A DNA stretch of 64,000 bases from Salinisphaera sp040361255 (GCF_040361255.1 NZ_APNG01000015.1:1-64000); one strand, 5' to 3'; shown: positions 55,792 to 64,000, counted from the first letter of the stretch. Notes: generated by a model from the sequence alone, not told the origin. Numbers and translations: made by a program.

Positions 55792-57336
55792 TCAGCCGGG
55801 CCGATCCGTGCTCATACGGCGTGGTTTGGCGGGGCGGGCGTCGGCCATGTCGAGCGGATCGTCGGCATTCCACCAACCGCCGCCGAGTGCGCGAAACAAC
55901 GCAGCGCTATCGCTATAGCGGGTCACGCGTGCATCGACCACGTCCAGGAGCGTGTCCTGGTATTGGACCTGGGCGGTATACAAGGCGATATACGTGGCCG
56001 CGCCGTTATCGACCCGGGCGCGCACGGTATCGAGGTTGCGTCGCGCCTGGTCGGCCGCTGTTTGTTGGGCTTCGAGCGCGCGTGCATCGGATTCCAGCGA
56101 GCGCAGGCTGTCTGCCACATCGCCGAAGGCAGCGAGCACGGTCGCACGATAATCCGCAAGGGCAGCGACATAGGCATCGCCCGCGGCACGTTTTTGTGCA
56201 CGCAGGCGGCCGCCCGCGAACAGCGGCGCGCTCGCCGAAGCACCGAGCTGCCAGAGTGCCGTCACCGGATCGCTCAAATCGCCCAGGCTCAGGCCTTCGC
56301 GGCTGTAGTAGGCGCCGATCGAGACATCCGGCAACAGGTTGGCCGCAGCAATGCCGATCTGGGCGCTGGCGGCGTGCACCATGGCCTCGGCGGCGAGAAT
56401 GTCCGGGCGCTGGCGCACCAGCGCGCTGGGCAGGCTTACCGGCAGCGTGGCGGGCAGGGTGAGGTCGTCGATATGAAAGTGCGGGTCGGCGAATGTACCC
56501 GGTGTCGATCCGGTGAGTACCGCCAGCCGGTTGACCGCGATCGCACGCTGTTTGCGCAGGGGCTCGAGCGAGGCACGGGTACGCGCCAGCCGGGTCTGTA
56601 TCTGAGCGGCGTCGGCGTCGACCGCTACCCCGTATTCGATCTGGCGGTCGACGATATCCAGCGTACGTTGCTGGCTATCGATGATCTGTTTTGTGGTATC
56701 GATCGCGGCGTTGACCCCGGCTTCGGCGATCGCGCTGGCCACGATGTTGTTGATGAGGGTGACGTAGGCATCGAGCGCTTCGAAGCGGGCGAAATCCAGG
56801 CGCGCCTGGGTCTGTTCGATCTCGCGCCGGGTCTTGCCGAAGATATCGAGATCGTAACGGGCGCTGATTCGCCCCTGATAGAGATTGAAGGTATTGATGA
56901 ACGATGGATCGTCGATACCCAGTTCGATGCCGCTGGCCCGTTGGCGTGAGACCCCGGCCGAGGCATCGACCTGCGGCAGCAGCGCGGCGCGTCCGGCAAC
57001 GACCGCTTGCTGGGCGGACTGCAGGCGTGCGCGTGCTGCGGCGAGTGTCGGGCTGTCGGCCAGCGCGTTTTCGATCAGCCGATCGAGTTTGTCCGAGCCG
57101 AACACTCGATACCAGTCGGCGCGGACCTCGCCGGCGCGTTCGAACATCTGTGCCTCACCCGACGCGGTCGGCGCGGTATCGGGCGCCACGGTGTAGGCCT
57201 GATCGCCGGGCGTATCGGGGCGCTCGTAATCCGGGCCCACGACACAGCCGCCGAGCAATAACAGCCCGGCAAGGCTGGCCATGACGCCCGCGCGCGAAGC
57301 GCATGCGCCGATCCGGAAAAGGGGTGTCGATGCCAT
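55792..57336 (-). CDS. NodT-type outer-membrane efflux lipoprotein
   Basis: A 514-residue TolC-like channel. The lipobox LLGGC (Cys31) in a lipoprotein signal and the start of the mature protein VVGPDYERP are typical of the NodT/OprM group. Two OEP repeats follow. It is the first gene of the pump operon (channel, adaptor, transporter). An internal start near residue 19 would still give the signal peptide. The upstream region holds a consensus -35 and a palindromic operator (57400-57414). Confidence 0.93.
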   Translation of the reverse strand: MASTPLFRIGACASRAGVMASLAGLLLLGGCVVGPDYERPDTPGDQAYTVAPDTAPTASGEAQMFERAGEVRADWYRVFGSDKLDRLIENALADSPTLAAARARLQSAQQAVVAGRAALLPQVDASAGVSRQRASGIELGIDDPSFINTFNLYQGRISARYDLDIFGKTRREIEQTQARLDFARFEALDAYVTLINNIVASAIAEAGVNAAIDTTKQIIDSQQRTLDIVDRQIEYGVAVDADAAQIQTRLARTRASLEPLRKQRAIAVNRLAVLTGSTPGTFADPHFHIDDLTLPATLPVSLPSALVRQRPDILAAEAMVHAASAQIGIAAANLLPDVSIGAYYSREGLSLGDLSDPVTALWQLGASASAPLFAGGRLRAQKRAAGDAYVAALADYRATVLAAFGDVADSLRSLESDARALEAQQTAADQARRNLDTVRARVDNGAATYIALYTAQVQYQDTLLDVVDARVTRYSDSAALFRALGGGWWNADDPLDMADARPAKPRRMSTDRPG

Positions 57337-57386
57337 GGCACTCGATGATGAAAAGTGCGAGAGCGGGAGCGCTCATTCGAGCGCCA

Positions 57387-57415
57387 AGTTATGTGCATAT
57401 GACAATATTTGTCAA
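57387..57415 (-). promoter_or_regulatory. Promoter of the efflux operon with overlapping operator
   Basis: On the minus strand TTGACA (57415-57410) is followed by a 16-17 base spacer and CATAAC/ATAACT. The palindrome TGACAA-TAT-TTGTCA (57400-57414) overlaps the -35 box and spacer. This is how a TetR- or MarR-type repressor usually silences an efflux pump. No such regulator gene is next to the operon. It lies in the 299-base gap between the pump and the APC gene. Confidence 0.6.
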
Positions 57416-57635
57416 ATACACCAACGGAGATAGCAGCGCACCACGCCATGCCGGCGGTCCAGCTGCGGCGGCGGGCAGGTCGGCTGCCGGGTACGTGGTC
57501 ACACGATAGCGAGCGGGCGTGGCGCGATTGTTGCTATATGACGTTTGGGTCAATGCCCCAAACGACGCGTCGGTGCTAATCTGCGTGACAGGGGCAAGCG
57601 TAGACGGTCAATCGGCCTGCGGGCCAGGGGGAATC

Positions 57636-59039
57636 ATGAGCATGAGTGGGGAAACGCCACGCTTCGTGCGGGTACTGGCGCGCAAGGACGTACTGGCGTT
57701 GGCGTTCGGCGCGATGATCGGCTGGGGCTGGATCGTGATGACCGGCACCTGGATTCTCTCGGCCGGCAGTCTGGGCGCGGTCGGGGCGTTTTTGATCGGC
57801 GGCGTGGCCATCGTGCTCGTCGGGCTGACCTACGCCGAACTTGCCGCAGCGATGCCGCAGGCCGGTGGCGAGCATGTCTACAGTTACCGCGGGCTCGGCC
57901 ATCTGGCTTCGTTCGTATGCACCTGGGCGATCGTGCTCGGCTATATGACCGTCGTCTCCTTCGAGGCGGTGGCCTTGCCGACGGTCGTGGAGAACATTCT
58001 GCCCGGTTACAGCATGGGCCATCTGTGGACGATCGCCGGCTGGGATGTCGAGGCCACATGGGTGGCGGTCGGTGTCGCCGGCTCGCTGCTGATGATGTGG
58101 GTCAACTATATTGGTATCCGGACCGCGGCGCTGGTGCAGAAGCTGGTGACGCTGATGATCGTGGCGGTGGGTCTGCTGTTTCTCACCGGTGCGCTGTTCA
58201 GCGGCGAGGGTGGCAATCTGGCGCCGCTTTTCACCGGCGAGGTCAGTGTGGCGGGCGGCATCATGAGCGTGCTGGTGATGGTGCCGTTCATGTTCGTGGG
58301 TTTCGACGTGATCCCGCAGGCCGCCGAGGAAATCGATCTGCCGCATCGGGATATCGGCCGGTTGCTGGTGTTTTCGGTACTGCTGGCGGTGTTCTGGTAC
58401 GCCGCGATCATCTTCGGCACCGGCTATGTGCTTTCGCCCGATGGGATCGATCCGGATTCGCTGGCGGTGCCGGATGCCATGGCAGCGGCGTTTTCCAGCG
58501 CCTGGGCGGGCAAGCTGATGGTGCTGGCGGGCATGGCCGGTATCATTACCAGCTGGAATGCTTTCTATATCGGCGGTTCGCGCGCAATTTACGCGCTTGC
58601 CAAGGCCGATATGCTGCCGCGCGTATTCGGCGAACTGCATCCGCGCTACAACACCCCGGCGAATGCGATTCTGCTTATCGGCGTGGTGACGTCGCTCGCG
58701 CCGTTTCTCGGGCGCAGCGCCATGGTCTGGCTGGTGGATGCCGGCGGACTGGGTATCGTGCTCGCGTATCTGTTCGTGGCGGCATCGTTTCTGGTGTTGC
58801 GCTATCGCGAGCCGGACATGCCGCGACCGTTTGTGGTGCCTGCAGGCAAAGTCGTCGGTATAGTTGCCATTGTGCTATCGATCGCGCTGGTCGTGCTGTA
58901 TCTGCCCGGTAGTCCGTCGGCGCTGCTGCCGGTGGAATGGCTGATATTCGGGGTATGGATGCTCGGCGGTGCAGCAATGTACGTCTGGGCTCGTGTACGC
59001 TACGGCGTACATGCGCCGCAGGACTCGGCGCACACATAG
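57636..59039 (+). CDS. APC-family amino acid/amine permease
   Basis: A 467-residue permease with about twelve hydrophobic segments. Helix 1 has the family motif AFGAMIGWGWIVMTGTW, with GGEHVYSYRGLG in the helix 2-3 region and PFMFVGFDVIPQAAEEI in helix 6-7. It belongs with putrescine/amino acid importers; the substrate is not fixed. The ATG at 57636 is chosen because GGGGG precedes it; an ATG two codons later is equally spaced. Upstream codons lack similarity. Confidence 0.92.
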   Translation: MSMSGETPRFVRVLARKDVLALAFGAMIGWGWIVMTGTWILSAGSLGAVGAFLIGGVAIVLVGLTYAELAAAMPQAGGEHVYSYRGLGHLASFVCTWAIVLGYMTVVSFEAVALPTVVENILPGYSMGHLWTIAGWDVEATWVAVGVAGSLLMMWVNYIGIRTAALVQKLVTLMIVAVGLLFLTGALFSGEGGNLAPLFTGEVSVAGGIMSVLVMVPFMFVGFDVIPQAAEEIDLPHRDIGRLLVFSVLLAVFWYAAIIFGTGYVLSPDGIDPDSLAVPDAMAAAFSSAWAGKLMVLAGMAGIITSWNAFYIGGSRAIYALAKADMLPRVFGELHPRYNTPANAILLIGVVTSLAPFLGRSAMVWLVDAGGLGIVLAYLFVAASFLVLRYREPDMPRPFVVPAGKVVGIVAIVLSIALVVLYLPGSPSALLPVEWLIFGVWMLGGAAMYVWARVRYGVHAPQDSAHT

Positions 59040-59157
59040 CACCATGGGGGAAGCGGGCCGGGCGCGCGCTATTTGATCGCGATTCAGGGTCTGGTAAAAA
59101 GCGTTCTTAAAAGAGGGGTAGGCGGTCGACCGTTCGACCGCGATGCAAGGATTGACC

Positions 59158-60162
59158 ATGAAGAAGATAGCGATCGCACGGTTTGCCGTGATAGCCATCA
59201 GCGCGCTGGCCTGGGCCACGGGCGCTGCCGCCCAGCAGCAGGCGCCCAGCGATGCCGAAGCCGCACAGGTGCTCAAGAGCGCGCGGCCGCTGGCCGAGAA
59301 CGGCAATGCCAATGCCCAGTACAACATGGGCGTGCTCTATGACGAGGGCTATGGCGTCGAGCAGGACTATGCCCAGGCGCGGGACTGGTACGAAAAGGCC
59401 GCCGCCCAGAATTATTCCAAGGCCGAACACAATCTCGGCATCATGTATCAGGAAGGCCATGGCGTGCCCCAGAGCGATGCCAAGGCTGCGGAATGGTTCA
59501 AGCGCGCCGCCGAGCATGGCGAGCCGGCCGCACAGAACAATCTGGCCGTGTTGTACGTGCGCGGCAACGGGGTACGCCAGGATCTGGCCGAAGCGGCGCG
59601 CTGGGCGGCCAAGGCGGCCGCAGCCGGCAACGGTTCGGCCAAGAACAACCTGCCGCAGATCATGGAAAATCTGCCGCAATCGCGTATCGATGGTGATAAC
59701 GTCAATATCCGTAGCCAGCCGAGTACCCGCGGGCGCGTACTGCGCCAGGCCGATCGCAATACGCGGGTGGCCGTGCTCGATTCGCGCGACGACTGGGCGC
59801 AGGTGGTATTCGGGGACGATTACACGGTCGGCTGGGTCGCGGACTTCCTGCTGGCCGGCTCGAGCGCGCCCATGGCCAACGCCTCGGCCAATAACGCCTC
59901 GAATCAGGGCAGCGAAGCGCCGCCCTCGGGCGATGATGCTGGGTCCGAATTGCCCCAGGGCGTGCCTGAAACCGGACCGACGCGCTATATCGGTGGCGAT
60001 GTGGTTAACGTGCGCTCGGGCCCGTCGACCGGCCACGGGGTCAAGTTCCAGGCCAAGCGCAACGAACGCGTGATGGTGACCGGGCGCGAAAAGGACTGGC
60101 GGCGTATTCGCTTCGACGATGGCCGTACCGGCTGGATCGCAGGGTTTCTGCTGGTCGAATAG
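59158..60162 (+). CDS. Periplasmic Sel1-repeat protein with two SH3b domains
   Basis: A 334-residue exported protein. A signal peptide (1-25, ending GAAA) precedes three to four Sel1-like repeats (about 45-165, e.g. AQYNMGVLYDEGYGVEQD) and two bacterial SH3 domains (about 180-240 and 275-334), each with the pattern NxRSxPSTxGxV...VGWVADFL or TGWIAGFL. A Ser/Asn/Gly-rich linker joins them. Such proteins bind peptidoglycan or proteins. AAGGA precedes the ATG. The combination is uncommon. Confidence 0.9.
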   Translation: MKKIAIARFAVIAISALAWATGAAAQQQAPSDAEAAQVLKSARPLAENGNANAQYNMGVLYDEGYGVEQDYAQARDWYEKAAAQNYSKAEHNLGIMYQEGHGVPQSDAKAAEWFKRAAEHGEPAAQNNLAVLYVRGNGVRQDLAEAARWAAKAAAAGNGSAKNNLPQIMENLPQSRIDGDNVNIRSQPSTRGRVLRQADRNTRVAVLDSRDDWAQVVFGDDYTVGWVADFLLAGSSAPMANASANNASNQGSEAPPSGDDAGSELPQGVPETGPTRYIGGDVVNVRSGPSTGHGVKFQAKRNERVMVTGREKDWRRIRFDDGRTGWIAGFLLVE

Positions 60163-60191
60163 ACGATCGCGCGGGCGAACAGGCCTGACGT

Positions 60192-60226
60192 AAAAAAACC
60201 GGCACCCTCGGGCGCCGGTTTTTTTT
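60192..60226. terminator. Bidirectional terminator between convergent genes
   Basis: Stem ACCGGC-A-CC/GG-C-GCCGGT with a short loop, flanked by A7 on the left and T8 on the right, so it can end both the Sel1/SH3 transcript and the convergent SDR transcript. Confidence 0.93.
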
Positions 60227-60250
60227 ATGGCCGGTGATCGGGCCCGCCAA

Positions 60251-60940
60251 TCAGCTGTCGATTTTCGGCGTGGGCCGCACCAGAATTTCGTTGACGTCGA
60301 CACTGGCCGGACGCGATAGCGAAAACAACACCGCCTCGGCGATATCGTGATCGGTCAGCGCGTGCTCCGGTTTGTCGTCGAAGAAGGGTGTATCCACCAT
60401 GCCCGGCTCGATGAGCGTGACCCGGATGCCCGTGCCCCGCAGTTCCTCGCGCACGCCGTAGCCGATTGCGGAGACAGCCCATTTCGTGGCGCTGTACATG
60501 GAACCGGGGATGGTCGTGCGTCCGGCGGCCGAACCGGTAATCAACAGGTGGCCACGGCTGTCCTTGAGCGCCTGCGCGCAGGCCTGGATAGTCAGCCCGA
60601 CGCCGTAGACGTTGGTCAGGATCATGTCCTTCCAGACATCGCTATCGGCGCCACAGAAGCCGCCGGGACGCCCGCCGATACCGGCATTCGCGAAAACGGC
60701 ATCGATCCGGCCGAAGTGCGCCAGTGTGCGCTCGACCATGGCTTGCTGGGAGGCCTTGTCGGTTACGTCACATTCAAGCGCAAGGGCGGCCTCGCTGCCG
60801 AGTTCGTCGACCAGCGCGTCGAGCTTGTCGATCGAACGCGCGGCCAGCGCCACGCGATAACCCTGCGCGACGGCATGCCGCGCAGTCGCTGCGCCGATGC
60901 CGCTGGAAGCGCCGGTTATCAGAAGAACGGGATCGGCCAT
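60251..60940 (-). CDS. SDR-family oxidoreductase
   Basis: A 229-residue SDR, short for the classical type. TGASSGIG is at 10-17, NAGIGG near 87-92, and the triad Ser, Tyr and Lys in TGSAAGR and YSATK. It resembles the YdfG/serine dehydrogenase-like group. The ATG at 60940 is chosen after AGGTG; an apparent earlier codon is ATT. It shares the bidirectional terminator with the Sel1/SH3 gene. Substrate unknown. Confidence 0.9.
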   Translation of the reverse strand: MADPVLLITGASSGIGAATARHAVAQGYRVALAARSIDKLDALVDELGSEAALALECDVTDKASQQAMVERTLAHFGRIDAVFANAGIGGRPGGFCGADSDVWKDMILTNVYGVGLTIQACAQALKDSRGHLLITGSAAGRTTIPGSMYSATKWAVSAIGYGVREELRGTGIRVTLIEPGMVDTPFFDDKPEHALTDHDIAEAVLFSLSRPASVDVNEILVRPTPKIDS

Positions 60941-61140
60941 GACAATCACCTAATGTATTGGGTCGATAGGCCGCGTGCGAACGTATCCGTTATATGTCTG
61001 GCGCGGCCGTAAGGTCACGGCCGCGCCAGTTTACGCGGCTGTCCAAAGCGGACTACGTTGTGCGGGCGCGTGCCGCCGATGGGCACCTTGCCCGCCAGGC
61101 GCGCATGGAGCGCACCCGCGTAGTCGCTGACCAAACGGCG

Positions 61141-61620
61141 CTAGCCGTGGGTCGAGCCGTCGTGCACGTGGCCGTGCTCGATTTCTTCGCTGCTGGCTTC
61201 GCGTACGTCGTGGATATTGACGGTGAAGTTCAGCGTCTGACCGGCGAGCACGTGGTTGCCGTCGACGGTGACTTCCTCGCCTTCGACTTCCTTGACGGTC
61301 ACGATCATCGGGCCGGCATCCGACTCGGCACGAAAGCTCATGCCCGGCGCCAGTTCGTCTACGCCCTGGAAGGCGTCGCGGCTGACTTTCTGCACCAGCT
61401 CTTCACGATAGGGGCCATAGCCTTCTTCCGGTTCGACGGTCGCCTTGACTTCATCGCCCTGGGCATGACCTTCGATCGCCTTTTCAAGCCCCGGCACGAT
61501 GTTGCCGTGGCCGTGGAGATAGGCCAGCGGCTGACCTTCGCTCGACTGATCGATGATTTCGCCGTCCGTGTCGCGCAGCACGTAATAAATGCTTACGACG
61601 CTGTCCTGCTTGGCTTCCAT
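61141..61620 (-). CDS. slyD: FKBP-type peptidyl-prolyl isomerase SlyD
   Basis: A 159-residue SlyD. The FKBP domain shows YLHGHGNIVPGLEKAIEGHA and PEEGYGPYREELV; the inserted IF chaperone flap spans about 73-125; NHVLAGQTLNFTVNI closes the fold. The C-terminal tail with HGHVHDGSTHG is a short version of the metal-binding tail of E. coli SlyD. It assists folding and nickel delivery. The start MEAKQ fits the family. Confidence 0.94.
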   Translation of the reverse strand: MEAKQDSVVSIYYVLRDTDGEIIDQSSEGQPLAYLHGHGNIVPGLEKAIEGHAQGDEVKATVEPEEGYGPYREELVQKVSRDAFQGVDELAPGMSFRAESDAGPMIVTVKEVEGEEVTVDGNHVLAGQTLNFTVNIHDVREASSEEIEHGHVHDGSTHG

Positions 61621-61761
61621 GTTGGTTCGCTCTGTTTTGTCGCGTATGAACGACAAGACGTTGCGACGATCTGGAAAAAAACAATGCCTATGACGAGAAA
61701 ATCCGCCTGAAAAAGCCCATTCGGCGGTAGAAACGCGCCGCTGGCGGCCGGACTGGCCATG

Positions 61762-61788
61762 AAAAAGCCGGGCAGCGCCCGGCTTTTT
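61762..61788 (-). terminator. Terminator of the OsmC gene
   Basis: A 12-bp stem AAAAAGCCGGGC/GCCCGGCTTTTT with a 3-base loop. It is symmetrical and may work in both directions. It lies about 30 bases past the osmC stop. Confidence 0.9.
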
Positions 61789-61817
61789 CGATCAACGGGA
61801 TTGTGTGATCGCGTCGA

Positions 61818-62243
61818 TCAGTTCTCCAGCTTGGCGTCCAGATCGATCTGGGCACCCTGGTACAGGCGCGATACCGGGCAAGCCTGCTTGGCCTTGGCGG
61901 CAATATCCTCGAACTCGCTGGCCTCGATGCCGGGCACCTGGCCGCGGGTGATGAGTTCGATACGCTCGATCGTGGGCGTGCCGTCGACCGAAAAATGCAC
62001 TTTCGCCTGCGTCTTCACCGAATCCGGCGTATGACCGGCTTCGGCGAGCATGGCCGAGAACTGCATCGAAAAGCAGCCGGCGTGTGCTGCGCCGATCAGC
62101 TCTTCCGGATTGGTGCCGGTGCCATCCTCGAAACGGGTCTTGAACGAGAACTGGCCTTCATAGGCGCCGCTTTCGAGCGACATGTAGCCCTTGCCGGATT
62201 TCAAATCACCTTGCCACTGCGCGTCAGCCTTGCGAACGGGCAT
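61818..62243 (-). CDS. osmC: OsmC-family peroxiredoxin
   Basis: A 141-residue OsmC/Ohr-family peroxidase. The two catalytic cysteines are Cys57 in AAHAGCFSM and Cys122 in KQACPVSRLY, with Arg and Glu partners in between. OsmC-type (ISLESGAYEGQ-like N-terminus) rather than Ohr proper. It reduces organic hydroperoxides using lipoyl proteins. GAGGAG precedes the ATG. A palindrome ATTGTGCACAAT 65 bases upstream may be its operator. Confidence 0.93.
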   Translation of the reverse strand: MPVRKADAQWQGDLKSGKGYMSLESGAYEGQFSFKTRFEDGTGTNPEELIGAAHAGCFSMQFSAMLAEAGHTPDSVKTQAKVHFSVDGTPTIERIELITRGQVPGIEASEFEDIAAKAKQACPVSRLYQGAQIDLDAKLEN

Positions 62244-62307
62244 ACAGAACTCCTCATGCGATTGGTGTGCTATCGAACGTTACGGGCGATCGCCGTCGAA
62301 CACAAGT

Positions 62308-62319
62308 ATTGTGCACAAT
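62308..62319. promoter_or_regulatory. ATTGTGCACAAT palindrome upstream of osmC
   Basis: A perfect 12-bp palindrome with TTG/CAA ends, in the 95-base gap between osmC and the SDR gene. The extended half GTATTGTG also occurs at 45853-45860 upstream of ohrR. Confidence 0.45.
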
Positions 62320-62338
62320 CTAATTTGAGGCGGTTGTA

Positions 62339-63133
62339 TCAGTGGGCATAAATCATCTTGCGCGTCATGCCGCCGTCCACCACCAGCGTCTGGCCGGTGA
62401 TGAATCCCGCCTGATCGCTGCATAGAAAAGCCACCATGGCCGCAATATCCGCGCCACGGCCGACCCGTCCGGCTGGATGCTGTTCGTGGTCTATGGCGCG
62501 CAGCGCATCGGGTGACTCGGCCTGCGGTTGTTCGTCGCGTACGTCGATCCAGCCGGGTGCCACCGCATTGACCCGGATCTGCGGGCCGAGGCTGACCGAT
62601 AGTGCATGGGTCAGGGCCACGATACCGCCCTTGCTGGCGGCATAGGCTTCGGTGTGGGGTTCGGATTGATAGGCCCGGGTCGAGGCCATGTTGACGATGC
62701 TGCCGCCGCTTCGGCGTAGCCAGGGTGTGCAATGTTTCGCGCACAGAAAGTAGCCGCTGAGGTTGACGCCGATCACGCGGTTCCAGTCTTCCAGCGACAG
62801 CGCTTCGATCGGTGCGTTGAACGGATCGGCAATGCCGGCATTATTGACCAGCACATCGAGGCGACCGCAGGCGTCCGTGAGGCGGGTGATTGCGTCGATG
62901 ACGGCGGCTTCATTGGCCACATCGGCGACAAGCCGCACCACGCGACGCTCGACGTCCGGTTCGTGCCGGGCCAACTGCCGGCACAGATCGGCCAGTGCCT
63001 GGCCGTCGTGGTCGAGTGCGCCCACGATAAACCCGTCATCGAGCAACCGGCGCGTGACGGCGCGGCCGATACCGCACGCAGCGCCGGTTACCAGGGCAGC
63101 TGGGGCGTTATCGTGTTGCTGTGCGTACGTCAT
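62339..63133 (-). CDS. SDR-family oxidoreductase
   Basis: A 264-residue classical SDR with TGAACGIG at 16-23, NNAG near 96-99, and YAASK as the catalytic Tyr-Lys motif. The Ser is in MASTRAY. It is FabG/glucose-dehydrogenase-like; the C-terminus has the SDR pattern TGQTLVVDGG. GGAG precedes the ATG. It ends 95 bases before osmC, in the same direction, and may be in one transcript with it. Substrate unknown. Confidence 0.9.
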   Translation of the reverse strand: MTYAQQHDNAPAALVTGAACGIGRAVTRRLLDDGFIVGALDHDGQALADLCRQLARHEPDVERRVVRLVADVANEAAVIDAITRLTDACGRLDVLVNNAGIADPFNAPIEALSLEDWNRVIGVNLSGYFLCAKHCTPWLRRSGGSIVNMASTRAYQSEPHTEAYAASKGGIVALTHALSVSLGPQIRVNAVAPGWIDVRDEQPQAESPDALRAIDHEQHPAGRVGRGADIAAMVAFLCSDQAGFITGQTLVVDGGMTRKMIYAH

Positions 63134-63227
63134 CCGGGCTCCAGTCGGTTGTGCCTTTCAAAGGCATTGGCCGATGTCTATCTGGCATTGGCGCGCCAGG
63201 GGTCACGCTGATGATAGCGGGCACAAA

Positions 63228-63257
63228 AAAAGCCCGCCGCATACGCGACGGGCTTTT
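63228..63257 (-). terminator. Terminator of the small lipoprotein gene
   Basis: AAAGCCCG pairs with CGGGCTTT around a 12-base loop that itself contains a small GC pairing. On the minus strand a run of seven U follows. It lies about 30 bases past the stop. Confidence 0.85.
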
Positions 63258-63287
63258 CGCAATCCGCGGATTGCGGCGAGACCAGCC

Positions 63288-63512
63288 TTAGCTGTTGTCG
63301 TCGGCCGCGTCTTCCATCGAATCGCCCGCGTCTTCCATGGAGTCCTGGATGTCGTCGCCGGCATCTTCCATGCTGTCCTGCGCGTTGTCGGTGGCATTGT
63401 CGATGCTCTCACCGGCATTTTCGGCGGGGCCATCGTTATCACAGGCGGCCAGGCTCAGCGTGCCCAGGCCCAGCATCATGGCCAGCAGCAGGGTGGTCAG
63501 TTTCTTTTGCAT
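63288..63512 (-). CDS. Small acidic lipoprotein with DSMEDAGD repeats
   Basis: A 74-residue lipoprotein. The signal has lipobox LAAC with Cys24 (17-24). The mature 51 residues are very acidic and consist of near-repeats of QDSMEDAGD, which would make an amphipathic helix or coiled coil. An AAGGAG precedes the ATG at good spacing, so expression is probably high. It resembles entericidin-like and other halophile envelope lipoproteins only in general form. Function unknown. Confidence 0.85.
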   Translation of the reverse strand: MQKKLTTLLLAMMLGLGTLSLAACDNDGPAENAGESIDNATDNAQDSMEDAGDDIQDSMEDAGDSMEDAADDNS

Positions 63513-63744
63513 AGTCGACTCCTTGAGTTCGGTAAATGAAGCTCTGCTTTACTACGCGAGGATCACGCCCCCGGCAGAACTTGGACCAAAGTATAAAGCA
63601 CGCGAAGCTTTCCCGTATATGAATCACGACAAACCGGAAATATTTTTTTCCTTATTCGTCCGCTATCGAAATGCTCTCGCGACGGGCATGTAGCGCCACA
63701 TGCGCGCTTAATCAATCCGAAAAATCACGTATTTTCGTGTCGGT

Positions 63745-64000
63745 TTAATAATCGATATCGACACAGGCCGCGCTACGCCGGGCCTTGGCGCGTGCTTCGT
63801 CGATGTCATGCGCCCGTGCCAGCGCCACCCCCAGACGCCGCGCGCCGTCGATTTCGGGTTTGCCGAACAGACGCAATTCGGTGTCGGCCTCGGCCAGCGC
63901 CTGGGCCAGACCGTGGTAGCGCATCTGTCGGCTCTGGCCTTCGCCGATGATCACAGCCGATGCACAGGCGCCGCGCTGTTCGATATACGGAATGGGTAAA
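63745..64000 (-). CDS. purT: Phosphoribosylglycinamide formyltransferase 2, C-terminal part (window edge)
   Basis: The frame runs off the right edge of the window; only the last 84 codons or so are seen. They carry SAVIIGEGQSRQMRY, LRLFGKPEIDGARRLGVALA, the typical PurT C-terminus of the ATP-grasp family. PurT makes formyl-GAR from formate, GAR and ATP in purine synthesis. The stop is at 63745-63747. No anomaly is visible in the part seen. Confidence 0.92.
   Translation of the reverse strand, partial: LPIPYIEQRGACASAVIIGEGQSRQMRYHGLAQALAEADTELRLFGKPEIDGARRLGVALARAHDIDEARAKARRSAACVDIDY

Noticed and set aside
62268..62300. CGAACGTTACGGGCGATCG near osmC as another regulon operator
   Set aside because: It contains GAACGTT but lacks the palindromic right half; only one half-site fits.

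Overview
The window is a contiguous piece of a GC-rich, aerobic, lipid- and organic-acid-degrading proteobacterial chromosome. A halotolerant gammaproteobacterium of the Salinisphaera kind would fit: ETF/ETF-QO-linked beta-oxidation, a BCCT osmolyte carrier, an EmrAB-TolC-type pump, SlyD, PurT and SurE. This placement is inference; there is no rRNA or other phylogenetic marker here. No tRNA, rRNA, CRISPR array, insertion sequence or phage gene was seen.

Layout. 1-5.5 kb: an NYN-domain nuclease-like gene, a 3-ketoacyl-CoA thiolase divergent from a nitronate-monooxygenase-family enzyme, a Cys-rich copper-storage-like protein, and a MaoC hydratase/enoyl-CoA isomerase pair. 5.6-9 kb: ETF-QO, ETF beta and ETF alpha, the electron outlet for acyl-CoA dehydrogenases. 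9.2-20.6 kb: an SDR and two complete five-gene branched-chain-amino-acid-type ABC importers (order SBP-H-M-G-F, then H-M-G-F-SBP). 20.7-24.9 kb: a medium-chain reductase, an MFS carrier, an IclR regulator and a hotdog thioesterase. 25.2-35.6 kb: a long plus-strand catabolic run: ACAD11-like dehydrogenase, SDR, APH-like kinase, SurE, acyl-CoA ligase, hydratase/dehydrogenase fusion, and a paired (PimC/PimD-like) acyl-CoA dehydrogenase. 35.7-44 kb: ketopantoate-reductase-like protein, HDAC-like deacetylase plus GNAT, a DUF2256 mini-protein, two hydrolases, a class II aldolase-like protein, and a thiolase/glutaryl-CoA dehydrogenase pair. 44.2-64 kb: mostly envelope, stress and transport genes (an amber-interrupted membrane gene, OhrR, LLM oxidoreductase, Pmp3, acetamidase, BCCT, M23 peptidase, tripartite efflux pump, APC permease, Sel1/SH3 protein, SDRs, SlyD, OsmC, small lipoprotein, 3' part of purT).

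How it fits together. Two palindromes recur upstream of the catabolic units. One is a 12-bp perfect palindrome, GAACGATCGTTC (four exact copies and one shortened variant). The other is YGAAAC-N3-NTTTCR (six copies), which matches the published PsrA-type box (G/C)AAAC-N2-4-GTTT(C/G). They mark the first thiolase/nitronate-oxygenase divergon, both ABC importers, the ACAD11-like operon, the ligase operon and the second thiolase operon. This suggests one regulon linking uptake (ABC), activation (ligase), beta-oxidation (ACADs, hydratases, dehydrogenase, thiolases) and a glutaryl-CoA exit. I propose two linked routes: a 4-hydroxyacyl-CoA route (kinase + ACAD11-like + SDR, as in the levulinate lva operon and human ACAD10/11) and a pimelate-like dicarboxylate route ending at glutaryl-CoA dehydrogenase. 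No regulator of the PsrA/TetR type is encoded in the window.
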